Shown piece after piece: positions 62,692 through 64,000 of a DNA stretch of 64,000 nucleotides (the stretch's first letter is position 1; every line of letters begins with the position of its first letter). A program made the translations under genes and the position numbers. Below the pieces are notes generated by a model. It was not told the DNA's origin. It worked only from the letters and a program-made list of their open reading frames with translations, and made no database searches. Origin of the DNA: Paramacrobiotus metropolitanus (lineage: Eukaryota; Tardigrada; Eutardigrada; Parachela; Macrobiotidae); the NCBI RefSeq assembly GCF_019649055.1, contig NW_026570249.1, positions 248,001-312,000 on the forward strand. Reading direction: 5' to 3'.

Positions 62692-64000
62692 ATGGAGGGA
62701 AAGACTTTGGAAGAACAGCTGATGCAGGAACGCGGAATCTTCATTCAAAATACTAGCAGAATCCTTGGTGGGTTACCTCTAACTGAGAATATCGCATCCC
62801 TAGAAAACTGGATTGGAAAGTTTTGACAACTTTATTGGGCTTCGTGGGCTTCCAACGTCCAGTGTTATTTATCCTGCACTGTGTATGACTTATCCTAATT
62901 GACAGGGCTGTGCGAAGCTGCTATACGATTCCAGCGAGATCATTATGAAAACCTTCTGCGGAATGCCAAAATGCAAGAATCTGGATCATCAGTGGTCATT
63001 CCCCAATCAGGTATAATTTTAGAGAAGTAAGAGGTCCGTTATTTTTTAGTTCCGTTATTACATCTGTTTTATGTGCTGCCTGTAGAATATGTACAGTAGT
63101 ACAGTAACAGTACATATTATTACTGCAGTAATTTGCTGGCAAGAATTCTGTAATGCCCTTTACACTGGTGCCACGCTATGAGGAAAGCCAAAAATTCAGT
63201 TTCTATGTGTTTATTTAGGAAGAACCTCCGAACCAGTGGATTTATCTCGGAATGAGCTTGGACCACAAATGTCGCCACACTCTGCGGAAGTTTACACCGT
63301 CGTTTCAGAAAAGGTACAATACATACAAAAACACATAAAGATGAAACTATAGTAATAATTACACTTGTGCAAGAACAGTTTGAGATGCAAAAATAATGAC
63401 AAACTTTATTTTTGTGACTAATACATGGAAATAATAAATTTTGCACATTTAATTAAGAGAGTGTGGAATTCGACGAATGTTTAGAGTGTAATTTGCTGTG
63501 TTTGTGAAGTAGCTAGTAAGGTCATCATGCATGTAGTGGATAAGTTTTATTCGAGTAACCTTTTGGAATTTATGTGTTAGGAACGAGCCGAACGACCCTG
63601 GATAAATGAGAAGAACCAGATGAAAGCCGAACCCCTTTCGCCATCCACTGACTGGGAGTCTGTCTGTGCCGATGCTTCGTCCATGTCGATTCTGGATATC
63701 ACTACAAGTATTTCTACGCAAATTGTCGAACACAAGCCTGATTGTGCCGATACGTCTTCGATGTCGATTCTGGATAAGACAGCGAGTATTGCTATGGGCG
63801 CGTCTGAAATGGTACTTTATCGTTTTCCCGTACAACACAGATTTAAAATTTAACCGATGCCGTTAAGACGGTTAAGTTCTGATTGTGAGTCATACTTGAT
63901 TTGCATTGTGTGATGCTGTCTTGTGTACCATGACGAATGATTATTTCCCAGCACTGAAATTGTGTTTTTTGTTAGGATGGTGTAAGCGATGTTGTGACTC
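62692..64000 (+). CDS. Coiled-coil protein, tandem family copy D (partial)
   Basis: The 5' part of a fourth family member, cut by the window end. Exons: 62692-62767, 62906-63010, 63219-63313, 63581-63811 and the start of another at 63976. Phases match copies A-C for the first three introns. Exon 2 carries the family block as LCEAAIRFQRDHYENLL. Exon 4 (77 codons) has no counterpart in A-C and contains two copies of CAD.SSMSILD, an acidic Ser-rich repeat. The last visible codons, DGVSDVVT, align with DGAADQHDDVVQ of copy A. The first exon (EEQLMQERGIFIQNTSRIL) differs from the other copies except for its last residues. The coiled-coil part would lie beyond the window. Confidence 0.72.

Overview
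The window is animal nuclear DNA. Genes are split by many short GT-AG introns, intergenic DNA is AT-rich, and small inverted-repeat elements are common. One gene is a Cordon-bleu (COBL) homologue, an animal actin-regulator family. The lineage cannot be proved from the sequence. A small-genome invertebrate such as a tardigrade or another ecdysozoan is my best inference.

Layout. 1-730: remnant of a zinc-finger, MULE-like transposase (minus strand). 1.1-2.35 kb: two small inverted-repeat elements. 3.2-4.3 kb: an intronless secreted mucin-like protein (plus). 4.9-15.0 kb: a ten-exon COBL gene (minus), convergent with the mucin gene. 15-22.8 kb: no recognisable gene. 22.9-24.5 kb: a fold-back element whose arms are built from a 42/43-bp minisatellite. 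24.8-25.5 kb: an intronless bacterial-type secreted protein, a peptidoglycan-binding domain fused to an M15-like zinc peptidase domain (minus), probably horizontally acquired. 25.9-27.4 kb: a short LTR (TRIM-like) retroelement. 28.98-29.13 kb: a TA-flanked MITE.

32.3-64.0 kb is dominated by a tandem family of multi-exon coiled-coil genes on the plus strand. There are three full copies (A 32.3-35.7, B 37.9-41.6, C 43.9-48.3 kb) and the start of a fourth (D from 62.7 kb, running off the window). I do not recognise the family. The copies share exon order, intron phases and motifs, and differ mainly in numbers of coiled-coil exons and in basic, RG/His-rich C-termini. C carries a fresh tandem duplication of an exon with its intron. 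B and C each contain one apparent frameshift, both correctable by one extra A in an A-run.

The 14-kb gap between C and D holds two divergent SUEL/galactose-lectin-like secreted proteins, a secreted Met/Gln/Pro- and Gly/Ser-rich protein (all minus strand), an 84-bp tandem array and several hairpins. All exon models were built by eye from splice motifs, phase compatibility and similarity between paralogues. No transcript evidence was available.
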